Of a DNA stretch of 64,000 bases, positions 27,332-39,632 are shown one piece after another; positions within the stretch are counted from its first letter, which is position 1, and every line of letters begins with the position of its first letter. This DNA comes from Pseudomonadales bacterium (lineage in GTDB: Bacteria > Pseudomonadota > Gammaproteobacteria > Pseudomonadales > Azotimanducaceae): contig JANQPF010000021.1 in the NCBI GenBank assembly GCA_028285415.1, forward strand, positions 124,001-188,000. The letters are read 5' to 3'. The notes under the pieces are model-generated. The model saw only the letters and a program-made list of their open reading frames with translations, had not been told where the DNA came from and did not search any database. The position numbers were made by a program, and so were the translations under genes.

Positions 27332-28621
27332 TCAATCCCAGCTGAGGGCGCCGCCGGTCTGATACTCGGTCACACGGGTCTCGAAGAAATTCTTCTCTTT
27401 CTTCAGATCCATGATTTCCGACATCCACGGGAACGGATTCTTCGCGCCGGGATACTGCTCGGCAAGTCCAATCTGCGCGAGGCGCCGGTTGGCGATGAAC
27501 TGCAGGTACTCTTCCATCATGTTGGCGTTCATGCCGAGCACGCCGCGTGGCATGGTGTCGCGGGCATAGGCAATCTCGAGGTTGGTGCCTTCCAGCACCA
27601 TGGTGCGCGCCAGCTCCTGCATCTCCTGATCCCACAGGTGCGGGTTTTCCAGCTTGATCTGATTGATCACGTCGATGCCGAAGTTCACGTGCATGGACTC
27701 GTCACGCAGGATGTACTGGAACTGCTCGGACGTGCCCGTCATCTTGTTACGGCGTCCCATCGAGAGGATCTGGGTGAAGCCGCAGTAGAAGAAGATGCCC
27801 TCGAGCACGCAGTAGTACGCGATGAGGTTCTTCAGGAGCGTCTTGTCCGTCTCGACCGTGCCCGTGGTGAAGCGCGGATCCTGAATCTCTTTGGTGTACT
27901 TCAGCGCCCAGGACGCCTTGTCGGCGACGCTCGGTATCTCGTGGTACATGTTGAAGATTTCACCTTCGTCCATGCCGAGCGATTCGATGCAGTACTGGTA
28001 CGCGTGGGTGTGGATGGCCTCTTCGAAGGCTTGGCGCAGCAGGTACTGGCGGCATTCGGGGTTGGTGATGAGCCGGTAGATGGCCAGCACCAGGTTGTTC
28101 GCTACGAGCGAATCCGCGGTGGAGAAGAAGCCGAGGTTGCGCTTGACGATGACCCGCTCGTCTTCGGTGAGCCCGTCTTCGGATTTCCACAGCGCGATGT
28201 CCGCGGTCATGTTCACTTCCTGGGGCATCCAGTGGTTGGCGCAGCCGTCCAGATACTTCTGCCAGGCCCAGTCGTACTTGAAGGGCACCAGCTGATTGAG
28301 ATCAGCGCGGCAGTTGATCATGGCCTTCTGATCGACCGTCACCCGCTCGTAGCTCTCGGGCTCGAGGTGCGCGCCGACCTGCAGCGCTTCGTCAGCGACC
28401 GGGGCAGGCGCTTCGATCACAGGCTCCGGGGTGGCAGCCGTTTCGACCGGCGCGGGCTCAGGCGCAGCGACGGCTTCTTCGACGACCGGTGCAGGCGCGG
28501 GTGCTGCCTGCGCCTCGGTGACCGTTGCAATCACCGGTTCGTCGATGACCACCGCTGGCGTGGTCTCCGGTACCTGAACCGGCGCTTTTTCTTCTTCGTT
28601 GTAATCGTCCCAACTCAACAT
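27332..28621 (-). CDS. nrdB: Ribonucleoside-diphosphate reductase beta subunit, class I
   Basis: 429 residues from ATG 28621, with AGGAG upstream. Supplies the radical for NrdA to make deoxyribonucleotides. Metal and radical residues visible: Asp170 (STADSL), Glu201 and His204 (EEAIHTH), Tyr208 as radical site, Glu274 (VLEGIFFY), Glu308 and His311 ([10 protein letters not shown]). Core sequence is like the Chlamydia/Pseudomonas NrdB branch, but with Tyr rather than Phe at the radical position and Asp rather than Glu at the first ligand, i.e. a classical Tyr-radical enzyme. An Ala/Pro/Val/Glu linker of about 70 residues precedes the core. 19 bp after nrdA; same operon. Confidence 0.95.
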   Translation of the reverse strand: MLSWDDYNEEEKAPVQVPETTPAVVIDEPVIATVTEAQAAPAPAPVVEEAVAAPEPAPVETAATPEPVIEAPAPVADEALQVGAHLEPESYERVTVDQKAMINCRADLNQLVPFKYDWAWQKYLDGCANHWMPQEVNMTADIALWKSEDGLTEDERVIVKRNLGFFSTADSLVANNLVLAIYRLITNPECRQYLLRQAFEEAIHTHAYQYCIESLGMDEGEIFNMYHEIPSVADKASWALKYTKEIQDPRFTTGTVETDKTLLKNLIAYYCVLEGIFFYCGFTQILSMGRRNKMTGTSEQFQYILRDESMHVNFGIDVINQIKLENPHLWDQEMQELARTMVLEGTNLEIAYARDTMPRGVLGMNANMMEEYLQFIANRRLAQIGLAEQYPGAKNPFPWMSEIMDLKKEKNFFETRVTEYQTGGALSWD

Positions 28622-28640
28622 CTGACTTCTCCTAAGTTCT

Positions 28641-31607
<2,967 letters not shown>

Positions 31608-32467
31608 GGGGTTGTTTCCAGCTCCTCTAGAAAATGCGTTATCGGTGACGTGCCTTACTTCACCTGTTTATTGGTTGTCCCTGTAAGGGAGTGCGTCTCT
31701 CTAGTGAGGTGGTGGCCGGAACGCCGGGCGTACGTCGATCTGCGTGGTCGAAGATGCCTGGAATGGGTTACGTCATGCTGTCTGGAGGTCGCCGACTTGC
31801 GGGGTCACGGACCCTCACGCTGGTTACCGGTGTCTCTTTGCGTCTCAATTTATCGCTATCGATCGTTAGATCATTGCGATAGAGAGGCCACCGCCAACCG
31901 TCGACCGTTGCTCTGTCACAGCTACTCCGACGTCCCTTGCCACTGCCTTGTGACATTGCCGGGAGTTCCCCGGCTCCGGACCTTTGTCCGGTTTCCAACG
32001 CGTCTTACTATCCTTACTAATGACCTGCTAATGAATGCGGCTATCTTTTCGTCAGTTGTCTGTCTTTTCGTCAGTTGTCTGTCGATCGATAGCTCATCAG
32101 CGTCATAAGCCTTTGACTCTTTGCTCTGTTGCTATCGGATGGTGACCCGCCGGCTGTCTTGACAGCTTGCCTGGTGTGGTCCGATTGCACTGGGTCGTGC
32201 GCCTGTCCGGAGGTGTGGCCGGTCGCTTTTCACGTGCTCGTGCACGTGTTTGATGGCCGACTGGCGTTCATCGTCACGCCGTCATGGTTTCCCCGGCATG
32301 CGTGCTCTCAAACGACCCGAGCTACGCAAATCTCTGCAAGCACCCTAAGATCCAAACTACCTTCTCACGTCTCGCATCTGGCGGTAAAAGGACGCGCTAA
32401 ATCGTCCTGAAACCGCTCGATCCCTCCCCGATTCGCGAAAAAAGTTTGACTGAGTCTAACTTTAAAA
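31608..32467 (-). ncRNA. Candidate long structured leader of nrdAB (860 nt, no gene seen)
   Basis: No convincing ORF on either strand; the sequence is visibly poorer in G+C than its neighbours (one 60-base line at 32041 is about 43%). It carries many small inverted repeats: 31802-31814 (stem GGGTC), 31851-31881 (TATCGC stem with inner GATC stem), 31959-31973 (CCGGG), 31976-31991 (CCGGAC, four-base loop), 32153-32166 (GCTGTC), 32231-32248 (CACGTGC, TCGT loop), and two tandem 19-bp copies at 32044-32081. In the nrdA sense, the loops are purine-rich. The putative nrd promoter and NrdR boxes lie at its upstream end, so it should be transcribed. Its RNA nature is inferred. Confidence 0.4.
32044..32081. 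repeat. Direct repeat, two tandem 19-bp copies
   Basis: TCTTTTCGTCAGTTGTCTG is repeated exactly at 32044-32062 and 32063-32081, inside the non-coding leader of nrdAB. The flanks GCTATC and GATAGC (in the nrdA sense) could pair around it. Confidence 0.9.
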
Positions 32468-32483
32468 ACCCCATATATAGGGG
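32468..32483 (-). promoter_or_regulatory. NrdR box, proximal
   Basis: ACCCCATATATAGGGG, a near-palindrome within AAAACCCC-ATATATA-GGGGTTTT. It matches the core of the NrdR consensus (ACACWATATATWGTGT) at the central AT-rich segment and the outer G/C positions. It is paired with a second box exactly 31 bp away, the helical spacing expected for the NrdR repressor, which binds dATP/ATP through its own ATP-cone and represses ribonucleotide reductase genes. Confidence 0.7.
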
Positions 32484-32498
32484 TTTTCGCGACGGGAC

Positions 32499-32514
32499 AC
32501 ACAAGATAATGGGT
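32499..32514 (-). promoter_or_regulatory. NrdR box, distal, overlapping a putative nrd promoter
   Basis: ACACAAGATAATGGGT matches the NrdR consensus at 13 of 16 positions by my count and starts 31 bp from the proximal box. On the minus strand a weak promoter overlaps it (TTGCAT, 17-base spacer, TATCTT), so binding would block transcription of nrdAB. The promoter call is weaker than the box call. Confidence 0.65.
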
Positions 32515-32540
32515 TAATTTCCACAATGCAAGGATTTGTC

Positions 32541-32549
32541 TGTGGATAA
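32541..32549 (-). promoter_or_regulatory. DnaA box upstream of nrdAB
   Basis: TGTGGATAA is the exact reverse complement of the strong DnaA box TTATCCACA. A weaker match (ATTTCCACA, 32517-32525) lies between it and the NrdR boxes. In E. coli DnaA binds upstream of the nrdAB promoter and controls its expression with the cell cycle; the same arrangement is plausible here. Confidence 0.65.
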
Positions 32550-32723
32550 CCTGTGAACAGTGCGGGTACGGTTTGTGGGGGGGATGTTGGTAACCGTCAG
32601 GCCACTGATTTCACTCGAATTTTCAGGTTTCGAGGACCCGGCCTGTGGCTTTGCGCGCTGCCCGGAATCCGCTAGGGTAGCCGCTTTGCGCGCATTCTGC
32701 GGTGCAGACAAGAGGAGCCCGTT

Positions 32724-34223
32724 TTGTCGTACATCTTAGCCCTGGACCAGGGCACCTCCAGCAGTCGGGCCATCGTCTATACCCATGCGGGCGAGGTGGT
32801 CAGCGTTGCCCAGCACCCCTTCGACATGACGTTTCCTGCAGATGGCTGGGTGGAACAGGATCCGGAAGTGCTCTGGCAGACGACGCTGCAGGCGGGTCGC
32901 GACGCCATCGCGGGCGCTGAGATCAGCGCCGAGTCGATCAGCTGTATCGGCATCACCAATCAGCGCGAAACCACGCTCCTGTGGGACCGCGAGACGGGGC
33001 GCTGTGTCTACAACGCCATTGTCTGGCAGGACCGGCGCACGGCCGACCGCTGCGAGCACATGCAGAACGACGCGCTCGGCGGCCGCCCGCTCGAAGCGGT
33101 GCTGGCGGAGCGCACGGGTCTTGTCATCGATCCCTACTTTTCGGCCACCAAGCTCGCCTGGCTCCTGCGCAACGTCGCCGAAACCCGCCACCGTGCCGAG
33201 CACGGCGACCTCTGTTTCGGGACGGTGGACAGCTTTCTCATCTGGCGGCTGACCAAAGGCGGCGCGCACGTCACCGACGCCACCAACGCCAGTCGCACGC
33301 AGCTCTTCGACATACACCGCCAGGTCTGGTGTGAGGAGCTGATGGACTACTTCGAAGTGCCGCTCACGGTCATGCCGCAGGTCTGTGACAGCGCGGGTCT
33401 CTTTGGTGTTGCCGATGCCGAATGGTTTGGGGCGGAAATCCCCATCACCGGCGTTGCCGGTGACCAGCAGGCGGCGCTCGTGGGGCAGGGCTGTTTCCGC
33501 CCGGGTATGACCAAAAGCACCTACGGCACGGGCTGTTTTGTCATGACCAATACCGGCAGCGATGCGTTGACGTCGAACGAAAAGCTCCTGACGACGGTGG
33601 CCTACCGCGTTGACGGCGCCACCACGTATGCGCTCGAAGGCAGCATCTTCGTCGCAGGCGTGGCGCTCAAGTGGCTGCGCGATCAGCTGGGTCTGATCGA
33701 TGACCCGGCAGATACCGAGACCGCCTGGCGGGAAACCGGCGGGGACACCGGCGGCGTGTTCGTCGTGCCGGCCTTCACCGGTCTCGGTGCCCCGTACTGG
33801 CAACCGGCGGTACGAGGGCTCATTACCGGGCTGACCCTCGACTCGACCCGCGCGCAGCTCATCACCGCCTTTCTGCAGGGGATTGTCTTCCAGACCGAGG
33901 AGCTTGCGTCAGCCATGGCGAACGACGGGGCTGCTATCAAAACGCTCAGGGTCGACGGCGGCATGGTGGTGAACGATGCCCTGTGTCAGTTCATTGCCGA
34001 CGTGCTCGACGCTCCGGTCGAACGGCCGACCAATACGGAAACCACGGCGCTGGGCGCCGCGATGCTCGCCGGTCTCGGGCAGGGCATCTACGCTTCCCTG
34101 GATGGGGCGGCGCAGGCCTGGCATGGTCAAGCAGCTTTCCATCCGAACATGGACCAGGCCCACCGGGTAGAGCTCCTGCGCGGCTACCTGCGCGCCGTGA
34201 ATCAGGCGCTGACCGACGCCTGA
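32724..34223 (+). CDS. glpK: Glycerol kinase
   Basis: 499 residues, the usual length. TTG start at 32724 with AAGAGGAG upstream. FGGY-kinase motifs: ALDQGTSSSRAIV phosphate-binding start, GWVEQDPEVLW, GITNQRETTLLWD, NAIVWQDRRTA, CFGTVDSFLIWRLT, and the late GGMVVNDALCQFIADVLD and ETTALGAAMLAGLG. Phosphorylates glycerol to glycerol 3-phosphate in the cytoplasm. No glpF, glpD or glpR is adjacent, so it stands as a single gene. I see no clear sigma-70 promoter in the 170 bp between the DnaA box and its ribosome site. Confidence 0.96.
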   Translation: MSYILALDQGTSSSRAIVYTHAGEVVSVAQHPFDMTFPADGWVEQDPEVLWQTTLQAGRDAIAGAEISAESISCIGITNQRETTLLWDRETGRCVYNAIVWQDRRTADRCEHMQNDALGGRPLEAVLAERTGLVIDPYFSATKLAWLLRNVAETRHRAEHGDLCFGTVDSFLIWRLTKGGAHVTDATNASRTQLFDIHRQVWCEELMDYFEVPLTVMPQVCDSAGLFGVADAEWFGAEIPITGVAGDQQAALVGQGCFRPGMTKSTYGTGCFVMTNTGSDALTSNEKLLTTVAYRVDGATTYALEGSIFVAGVALKWLRDQLGLIDDPADTETAWRETGGDTGGVFVVPAFTGLGAPYWQPAVRGLITGLTLDSTRAQLITAFLQGIVFQTEELASAMANDGAAIKTLRVDGGMVVNDALCQFIADVLDAPVERPTNTETTALGAAMLAGLGQGIYASLDGAAQAWHGQAAFHPNMDQAHRVELLRGYLRAVNQALTDA

Positions 34224-34299
34224 CCCGGCCGACGCGCATTACACAATCGTTACAGTTCCAGAACTCTCGAGAACACCGTTTTCCTAAAATTGCCGGGTG

Positions 34300-35403
34300 A
34301 TGAATCAGGCTGATTTCTATTCGCGGCTCGTGCGGCCGCTGGTCCTATTTGCGGGACTGGCGGCGTATGTGCTGTTTACCGTCGGACTGCTGCGGGCGGG
34401 CCTGCTGGATACCAGTGCCGGCAGCCTTGCGGTCTTGCTGCCCGTCTGGGTGCTCGGCTGCGTGGTGCTCGTCACGTTGCCGGGCTATTTCAGCCGCCTG
34501 CACGGTGCGCCGCTGGTCCTGAGCCGCGCCTTCTGGTTCAACCTCGGCGCAGTGTTCCTTGCCCTCCTCGTACCGGGACCGACGCGCATGATCATGCTCG
34601 TCGTACCGCTCTTCAGCGTCGTCTACGCGGCCATCTACCTCATGCGCGGCCAGGTGCTCGCCGTCGCGCTCGGCACCGCCTTACTCTACGCCGCCTTGGC
34701 GGGCTTTCGCCTTGTCACAACCTCTGCGGATCCGCTGTTCGAACTCCTGAGCGCGCTGGCATTCGGCGTGATGTTGAGCGGCGTGCTGCTGCTCAGCGCG
34801 GAAATGCATCGTCTGCGCGAGAATCTGGTGGAACGTAATCGTGGTCTGCGCGAGGCCATGGAGCGTCTCCAGGAGCTTGCCCTCAGAGACGAGCTGACCG
34901 GACTGCACAACCGCCGCTTCATCATGGAAGTGCTGACGCGTCAGAAGGCGCTTGCCGACCGCGGCCAGCACGGCTTCACCCTCTGCTACTGCGATCTCGA
35001 TCACTTCAAGCAGGTTAATGACAAGTTTGGACACGCGACCGGTGACCAGGTGCTGCGTGCGTTTGCCGACAACGCCGAGGCCGTCGTGCGTAACGTCGAC
35101 TACGTTGCACGCTTCGGTGGCGAGGAGTTTCTGCTGGTTGTCGTAGAGGCGGACGAGACGACCGCGGCCACCGTGGCGCAGCGTCTTGCCGAGCGCACGC
35201 GTCAGATGCAGATGCCGGGTACTGACGAACCGTTTCGTCTGACAGTCTCCGTCGGCGTGACGCGGTATCGCTCCGGAGAGAGCATCGACGATCTCTTGAG
35301 CCGCGCGGACACGGCGCTGTATCAGGCGAAAAGTCTCGGCCGCGACAAGGTAGTCATTGCGCCGGAGCCGAGTGTCAGACCGGTTCGGGTCGAGCTGCCC
35401 TGA
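34300..35403 (+). CDS. Membrane-bound diguanylate cyclase (GGDEF)
   Basis: 367 residues from ATG 34300 (a GTG one codon earlier is possible). Six hydrophobic segments fill residues 10-165, a MASE-like sensor module without a large loop. A short coiled coil (RLRENLVERNRGLREAMERLQEL) leads to the GGDEF domain: DELTGLHNRRF, DLDHFKQVNDKFGHATGDQ, catalytic RFGGEEF near residue 272, and an RNVD inhibitory-site motif five residues before it, so product inhibition by c-di-GMP is expected. Makes c-di-GMP from GTP. Stands between glpK and the large PilZ/DUF1631 protein. Confidence 0.92.
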   Translation: MNQADFYSRLVRPLVLFAGLAAYVLFTVGLLRAGLLDTSAGSLAVLLPVWVLGCVVLVTLPGYFSRLHGAPLVLSRAFWFNLGAVFLALLVPGPTRMIMLVVPLFSVVYAAIYLMRGQVLAVALGTALLYAALAGFRLVTTSADPLFELLSALAFGVMLSGVLLLSAEMHRLRENLVERNRGLREAMERLQELALRDELTGLHNRRFIMEVLTRQKALADRGQHGFTLCYCDLDHFKQVNDKFGHATGDQVLRAFADNAEAVVRNVDYVARFGGEEFLLVVVEADETTAATVAQRLAERTRQMQMPGTDEPFRLTVSVGVTRYRSGESIDDLLSRADTALYQAKSLGRDKVVIAPEPSVRPVRVELP

Positions 35404-35576
35404 CGAGCGCATCGCGTTTTTGTGCTCTGGGTCACGCTCGATCCGCCAAGCACACCACCCCTCAACCGCTCGCGGCGCGAATGTGTATTTCACCGCCTCT
35501 GATAATCGGGTATCGTGCATGAGGGTCGCAGCGCTGCTCCGGCCCGCTGATGAGCTTTTCCAAGTTGTTTGTGTAA

Positions 35577-38500
35577 ATGGATGACACACCTGTAAATCGC
35601 CGCAAATTCGCGCGCCAACCCATTCAGCTTTCGGCACTGGTGCATCCACCGGAAGGCCGCTCATGGCTGTGTTCGATTCGCGATTTTTGTGAAGAAGGCA
35701 TGCTGCTCACGGGTGGCGTGGGGTCGCGCTCGCTCGCGGCAACCGGCGCTCACGTCGATGCCGGTGATACCGTTGCGGTGCACTTTTCCGTAGCCACACC
35801 CACCGGCCAGGAGCACTTCCGCACCCAGGCCAAGGTGGCTCGTGTCCTCGAGGGTGGCAACGGGCTTGGTGTCTGTTTCGAGAACGGACTCGAAGATCGC
35901 GCGTTCAAGGATTTGATGGAGTTTGCCGTCGCCTCCGGCACGGTGGCGCCCGAGATCGACGAGGAAGACATCGACAGTCTGCCGGACGTGGCCACCGTCG
36001 GCGACAACGGCGAAGTCAAGGAAACCCCGGCAGGGGCTGCGGCAAAACCGAAGGCGAGTACCGCAAAGGCTGACGCTCCCATGCGGGATCCGCGTCTGCC
36101 CAAAGAAGCGGCGGATAAGCTGGTTGCGAGAATTCTTGCGGTGACCAAGCGCGCGACGTCGCGCCTCGGCACCTCTTTCTGCAAAGACGCGGGCGAGGCG
36201 CTCCTGATCAACGCCCGGGACGCCGGCACCAACGCCATGCAGACCCGCTATTTCGAGGCGCTGGACGCGCTCGAAAAGTATCAGGAAGTATTTGTTGGTC
36301 AGCTTGTCAGCGGCATGATCAGCCAGATCGAAAAGGTCTCCGACCTGGAAACCGTGCTCGAGCGTCGGCGCAAGCGCGAGTCCGGCAACACCGACAAGCT
36401 GGAGCTGGTCGAAACTGAAAAGTTCGAGCACTGGCTGCTGGTTGCCGAGGAGATCTCCAAGACGGAAAACCGCTTCCGCGATCAGCTTCTCGATATGCGC
36501 GCCCAGTTCGGCATGATTGCCAAACCCTGGAGCCACAAAGACGTCATTCCCGTAGGTCCGGCCAGCTTCTGGTGGGCGTTCGACGACGCGGTTGCGGAAT
36601 TTGCGTTCCGCGACGACATGCGCAAAGAAATTTTCACGCTGTTCGAAACCGACCTCCACACGCATCTATTCAGTCTCTATGAAGCGCTTGGCAAGCTCTT
36701 CGAAGACAGCGGTCAGCTGCCTTCGCTGGAAGAGCTTCGCGAGGCGCTGCAACCGAAGTACACGGTCCGTAACCGTGCCGGCGTGACGGTGGCACCTGCA
36801 GATTACCAGGACATGGACCAGAACCTGCGCGAAGTGGCCATGGCCGCCGACAACGTGGGTGCAGGCCGCGTCAGTGAGAACCCGTTTATCGCTGCGGGTG
36901 GCGCAGGCAGTCCGGCGTACTCCACGGCCCGCTCTATCCTGAATCTGAACCGGCGGACCCAGGAGGTCCTGGGTAAACCGCGCGAGGAAGGCCTTGCAGC
37001 GGCAACCGCGCGGCCGGACGAGGTCTTCAACACCAGCGACATCTTCAACGCGCTGCAGACCATACAGGCAGAGCTCGGTGATGCGCACCTTTCCGACACG
37101 CGCCTCAAGCCGCGTCTGGTGGAAGTGCTGCGCCGTCAGCACGGCGATCACAAAGGGCTCACCGAAGACGACTTCGACACCCTGGCCGTCATGGAAGGAC
37201 TCGTGACCTCGCTTGCCGACGACAGGCTCATCACTGACGGCGTGCGCGAGTGGGTGCAACGTCTGGAAGTGACGCTCAACAAGCTCGCCACGCGTGATCC
37301 CGAGTTTCTTGCCAGCGACCCGGAAAACCCGCACAGCGCCGTGCAGATGTTGAACCAGCTGGCGCGCCTGGGTAACGCCAAAGACATCAAGGCGGGTATC
37401 GACCGTGAGGTCGGCCGCCGCGTCGATGAACTCCTGCAGAAAGTCATCAGCGATTACGACGAGAACCCGGAGGTTTTCTCCGAGGTCGTCGACGAGCTGC
37501 ATCCGTTGATCGATCGTCAGTCCCGGACCTATCGCGGTAACGTCGAGCGTACGATCCGCGCGAGCGAAGGTCAGCAGAAACTGGCCCGGGCGCGGCGTGC
37601 GGTGGTCGACGAAGTCGAGCAGCGCATCGGCGACAAAGACGTACCTGAGCTGATGCTCGAGCTACTGAATCCGGGCTGGCGCAACCTGCTCGTCCATACG
37701 CACCTGCGCCACGGTCCCGACAGCAACGAGTGGCGCGATCAGCTGGCGCTCATTGAGCAGCTGAACGGGCAGCTCAAAGGTGACATCGAGGAGGATGACC
37801 AGGCGTACGTCGAACCCGAAAAACTGCTGCGCCGGGTGGTCGAAGGCTTGAACAGCATCTCCTTTGATCCCAGTAAGCGCACGCCGCTGATCATGCACAT
37901 GTCGAGCGCCCTGGTCGGCGATACCGCCGGCAAGAAGGCGCAGGTCAAATCCCAGCGGGTACCCGTGGAACAGGTTGAGGAAATCCTCGGCTTGACCGGT
38001 CTCCTGCCGGAAGCCAATCCGAAAATCGAATCGAGCGACGAGGGTGTGCGTGCCAGCTTTGCCCAGGCGGTCGAGCGAGCGCGTCGTATCCAGGTAGGTG
38101 AATGGCTTGCAACGTCGGACCGTGAGGGACGGCCGTTGATTCTGTCGGTTGCGTTTGTCGGTGACGAAGCGGCGTCGTTCGTCCTGGTCAACCGCAAGGG
38201 CGTCAAGACCATCGAACGCACGTTGCAGGAAATGGCGGAAGATCTGCACCAGGGGCGCATCACGCTCCTGGACGACTACGATCTGCCGCTCATGGAGCGC
38301 GCGTCCCAACGGATGCTGGAGAACATGCACAACCAGCTTGCGTTCCAGGCGAGCCATGACGACCTCACCCAACTCATGAATCGCAAGGAGTTCGAGCGGG
38401 TCATCGAGGTCTCGCTGAGTGAGGCGAAGGCGCGTGGTACCCAGCATGCGCTCCTGTATCTCGATCTCGATCAGTTCAAGATCATCAACAACACCAGCGG

Positions 38501-39632
38501 TCACAGAGCCGGAGACGAGCTCCTGCGGACGGTTGGCGAGACGCTGTCGACGGTGTTTGCCGACGAAAACCACAAGCTCGCACGCCTGGGTGGCGACGAG
38601 TTCGGCATTCTGCTCAAGGAAGTGGAGAGCGTCGATGCCAGGGACGCCGCTGACAAGGCGCTCGACACGATCCGCGGCATCAATTTCGAGTGGGAAGGCC
38701 GCTCGTACAACCTGACCTCGAGCCTGGGCCTGGTGTTCGTCGATCAGAGCACCGACAGCGTCGACTCGCTCATGCAGCACGCAGACGAAGCCTGCTACTC
38801 CGCCAAAGACGGCGGCCGCAACCGCGTGCAGGAGTACGAGCTGGGTGACAAGCGCATGATGAAGCGTCATGGCGCCATGGAGTGGGTGACGCAGCTCGAT
38901 GCGGCGCTTGCCGACGACCGGCTGATTCTGAACTGCCAGAAGATTGCGCCGGTCGTGGAATCGGCCAACGGCCATGACGTGCACTATGAGATCCTGCTCA
39001 CCATGCTCGACGAGCTTGGTGATGTGGTTGCGCCCACCGAGCTCATCAACGCCGCTGAGACTTACAACCGGATGACCACCATCGATCGGTGGGTGATCAA
39101 GAACGTGCTGCAGTGGATGGCGGACAATCGCGACAAGCTCGACGACTTCGGTGGCTTCACCATCAACGTTTCAGGCCACTCCGTGAACGACACGACGTTC
39201 CCGGATTTTGTCCTCGAGCAGTTCGGGCTCACGCAAGCACCCACCAGCAAAGTCTGTTTCGAGATCACGGAGACCGCGGCCATTGCCAACCTCGACAACG
39301 CCGTGGACTTCATGAACCGCATGCGCATCATCGGGTGTACCTTCTCGCTGGATGATTTTGGCACTGGCCTGTCGTCCTACAGCTATCTGCGCAATCTGCC
39401 GGTGGACTACGTCAAGATCGACGGCGTATTCGTCAAAGACATCGCGGAGAACCCGGCGGATTACGCCGTGGTGCGCTCGATCAACGAGATTGGCCACTAC
39501 ATGGGCAAGCGGACCGTGGCGGAGTACGTCGAAGACGGTGACATTCTGAACAGCGTCCGCGAGATTGGCGTGGATTTCGCCCAGGGTTTCCAGATCAGTA
39601 AACCCTGCCTCCTGCAGGAGCTGGCGGTCTAG
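35577..39632 (+). CDS. PilZ-DUF1631-GGDEF-EAL multidomain c-di-GMP protein
   Basis: 1351 residues. N-terminal PilZ-like domain (residues about 6-120): RKFAR fits the RxxxR motif and RDFCEEG the D/NxSxxG motif, with Cys in place of Ser. Residues about 160-900 are the helical DUF1631 region. Then GGDEF (DDLTQLMNRKEF, RLGGDEFGIL near residue 1005) and EAL (YEILL near 1137; INVSG, FEITETAAI, DDFGTGLSSY, YVKIDGVFV, AEYVE, AQGFQ). All phosphodiesterase metal-ligand and base positions look filled, although EAL reads EIL. It may therefore both bind and turn over c-di-GMP. No membrane segment or signal peptide. Confidence 0.88.
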   Translation: MDDTPVNRRKFARQPIQLSALVHPPEGRSWLCSIRDFCEEGMLLTGGVGSRSLAATGAHVDAGDTVAVHFSVATPTGQEHFRTQAKVARVLEGGNGLGVCFENGLEDRAFKDLMEFAVASGTVAPEIDEEDIDSLPDVATVGDNGEVKETPAGAAAKPKASTAKADAPMRDPRLPKEAADKLVARILAVTKRATSRLGTSFCKDAGEALLINARDAGTNAMQTRYFEALDALEKYQEVFVGQLVSGMISQIEKVSDLETVLERRRKRESGNTDKLELVETEKFEHWLLVAEEISKTENRFRDQLLDMRAQFGMIAKPWSHKDVIPVGPASFWWAFDDAVAEFAFRDDMRKEIFTLFETDLHTHLFSLYEALGKLFEDSGQLPSLEELREALQPKYTVRNRAGVTVAPADYQDMDQNLREVAMAADNVGAGRVSENPFIAAGGAGSPAYSTARSILNLNRRTQEVLGKPREEGLAAATARPDEVFNTSDIFNALQTIQAELGDAHLSDTRLKPRLVEVLRRQHGDHKGLTEDDFDTLAVMEGLVTSLADDRLITDGVREWVQRLEVTLNKLATRDPEFLASDPENPHSAVQMLNQLARLGNAKDIKAGIDREVGRRVDELLQKVISDYDENPEVFSEVVDELHPLIDRQSRTYRGNVERTIRASEGQQKLARARRAVVDEVEQRIGDKDVPELMLELLNPGWRNLLVHTHLRHGPDSNEWRDQLALIEQLNGQLKGDIEEDDQAYVEPEKLLRRVVEGLNSISFDPSKRTPLIMHMSSALVGDTAGKKAQVKSQRVPVEQVEEILGLTGLLPEANPKIESSDEGVRASFAQAVERARRIQVGEWLATSDREGRPLILSVAFVGDEAASFVLVNRKGVKTIERTLQEMAEDLHQGRITLLDDYDLPLMERASQRMLENMHNQLAFQASHDDLTQLMNRKEFERVIEVSLSEAKARGTQHALLYLDLDQFKIINNTSGHRAGDELLRTVGETLSTVFADENHKLARLGGDEFGILLKEVESVDARDAADKALDTIRGINFEWEGRSYNLTSSLGLVFVDQSTDSVDSLMQHADEACYSAKDGGRNRVQEYELGDKRMMKRHGAMEWVTQLDAALADDRLILNCQKIAPVVESANGHDVHYEILLTMLDELGDVVAPTELINAAETYNRMTTIDRWVIKNVLQWMADNRDKLDDFGGFTINVSGHSVNDTTFPDFVLEQFGLTQAPTSKVCFEITETAAIANLDNAVDFMNRMRIIGCTFSLDDFGTGLSSYSYLRNLPVDYVKIDGVFVKDIAENPADYAVVRSINEIGHYMGKRTVAEYVEDGDILNSVREIGVDFAQGFQISKPCLLQELAV

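Noticed and set aside
31925-31991. CCCTTGCCACTG followed by CCGGGAG, reminiscent of a cobalamin riboswitch
   Set aside because: Only scattered pieces match; the B12 box and the surrounding order are missing, and on that strand the next gene is glpK, 750 bp away.
32041-32100. CTGATGAG ... CGAAA on the minus strand, recalling a hammerhead ribozyme core
   Set aside because: The bases between do not form stem II next to these motifs and stem III/I with a cleavage site cannot be drawn.
32157-32185. TTGACA as a -35 element on the plus strand
   Set aside because: No acceptable -10 element at 16-18 bp; the bases belong to a GCTGTC/GACAGC inverted repeat.
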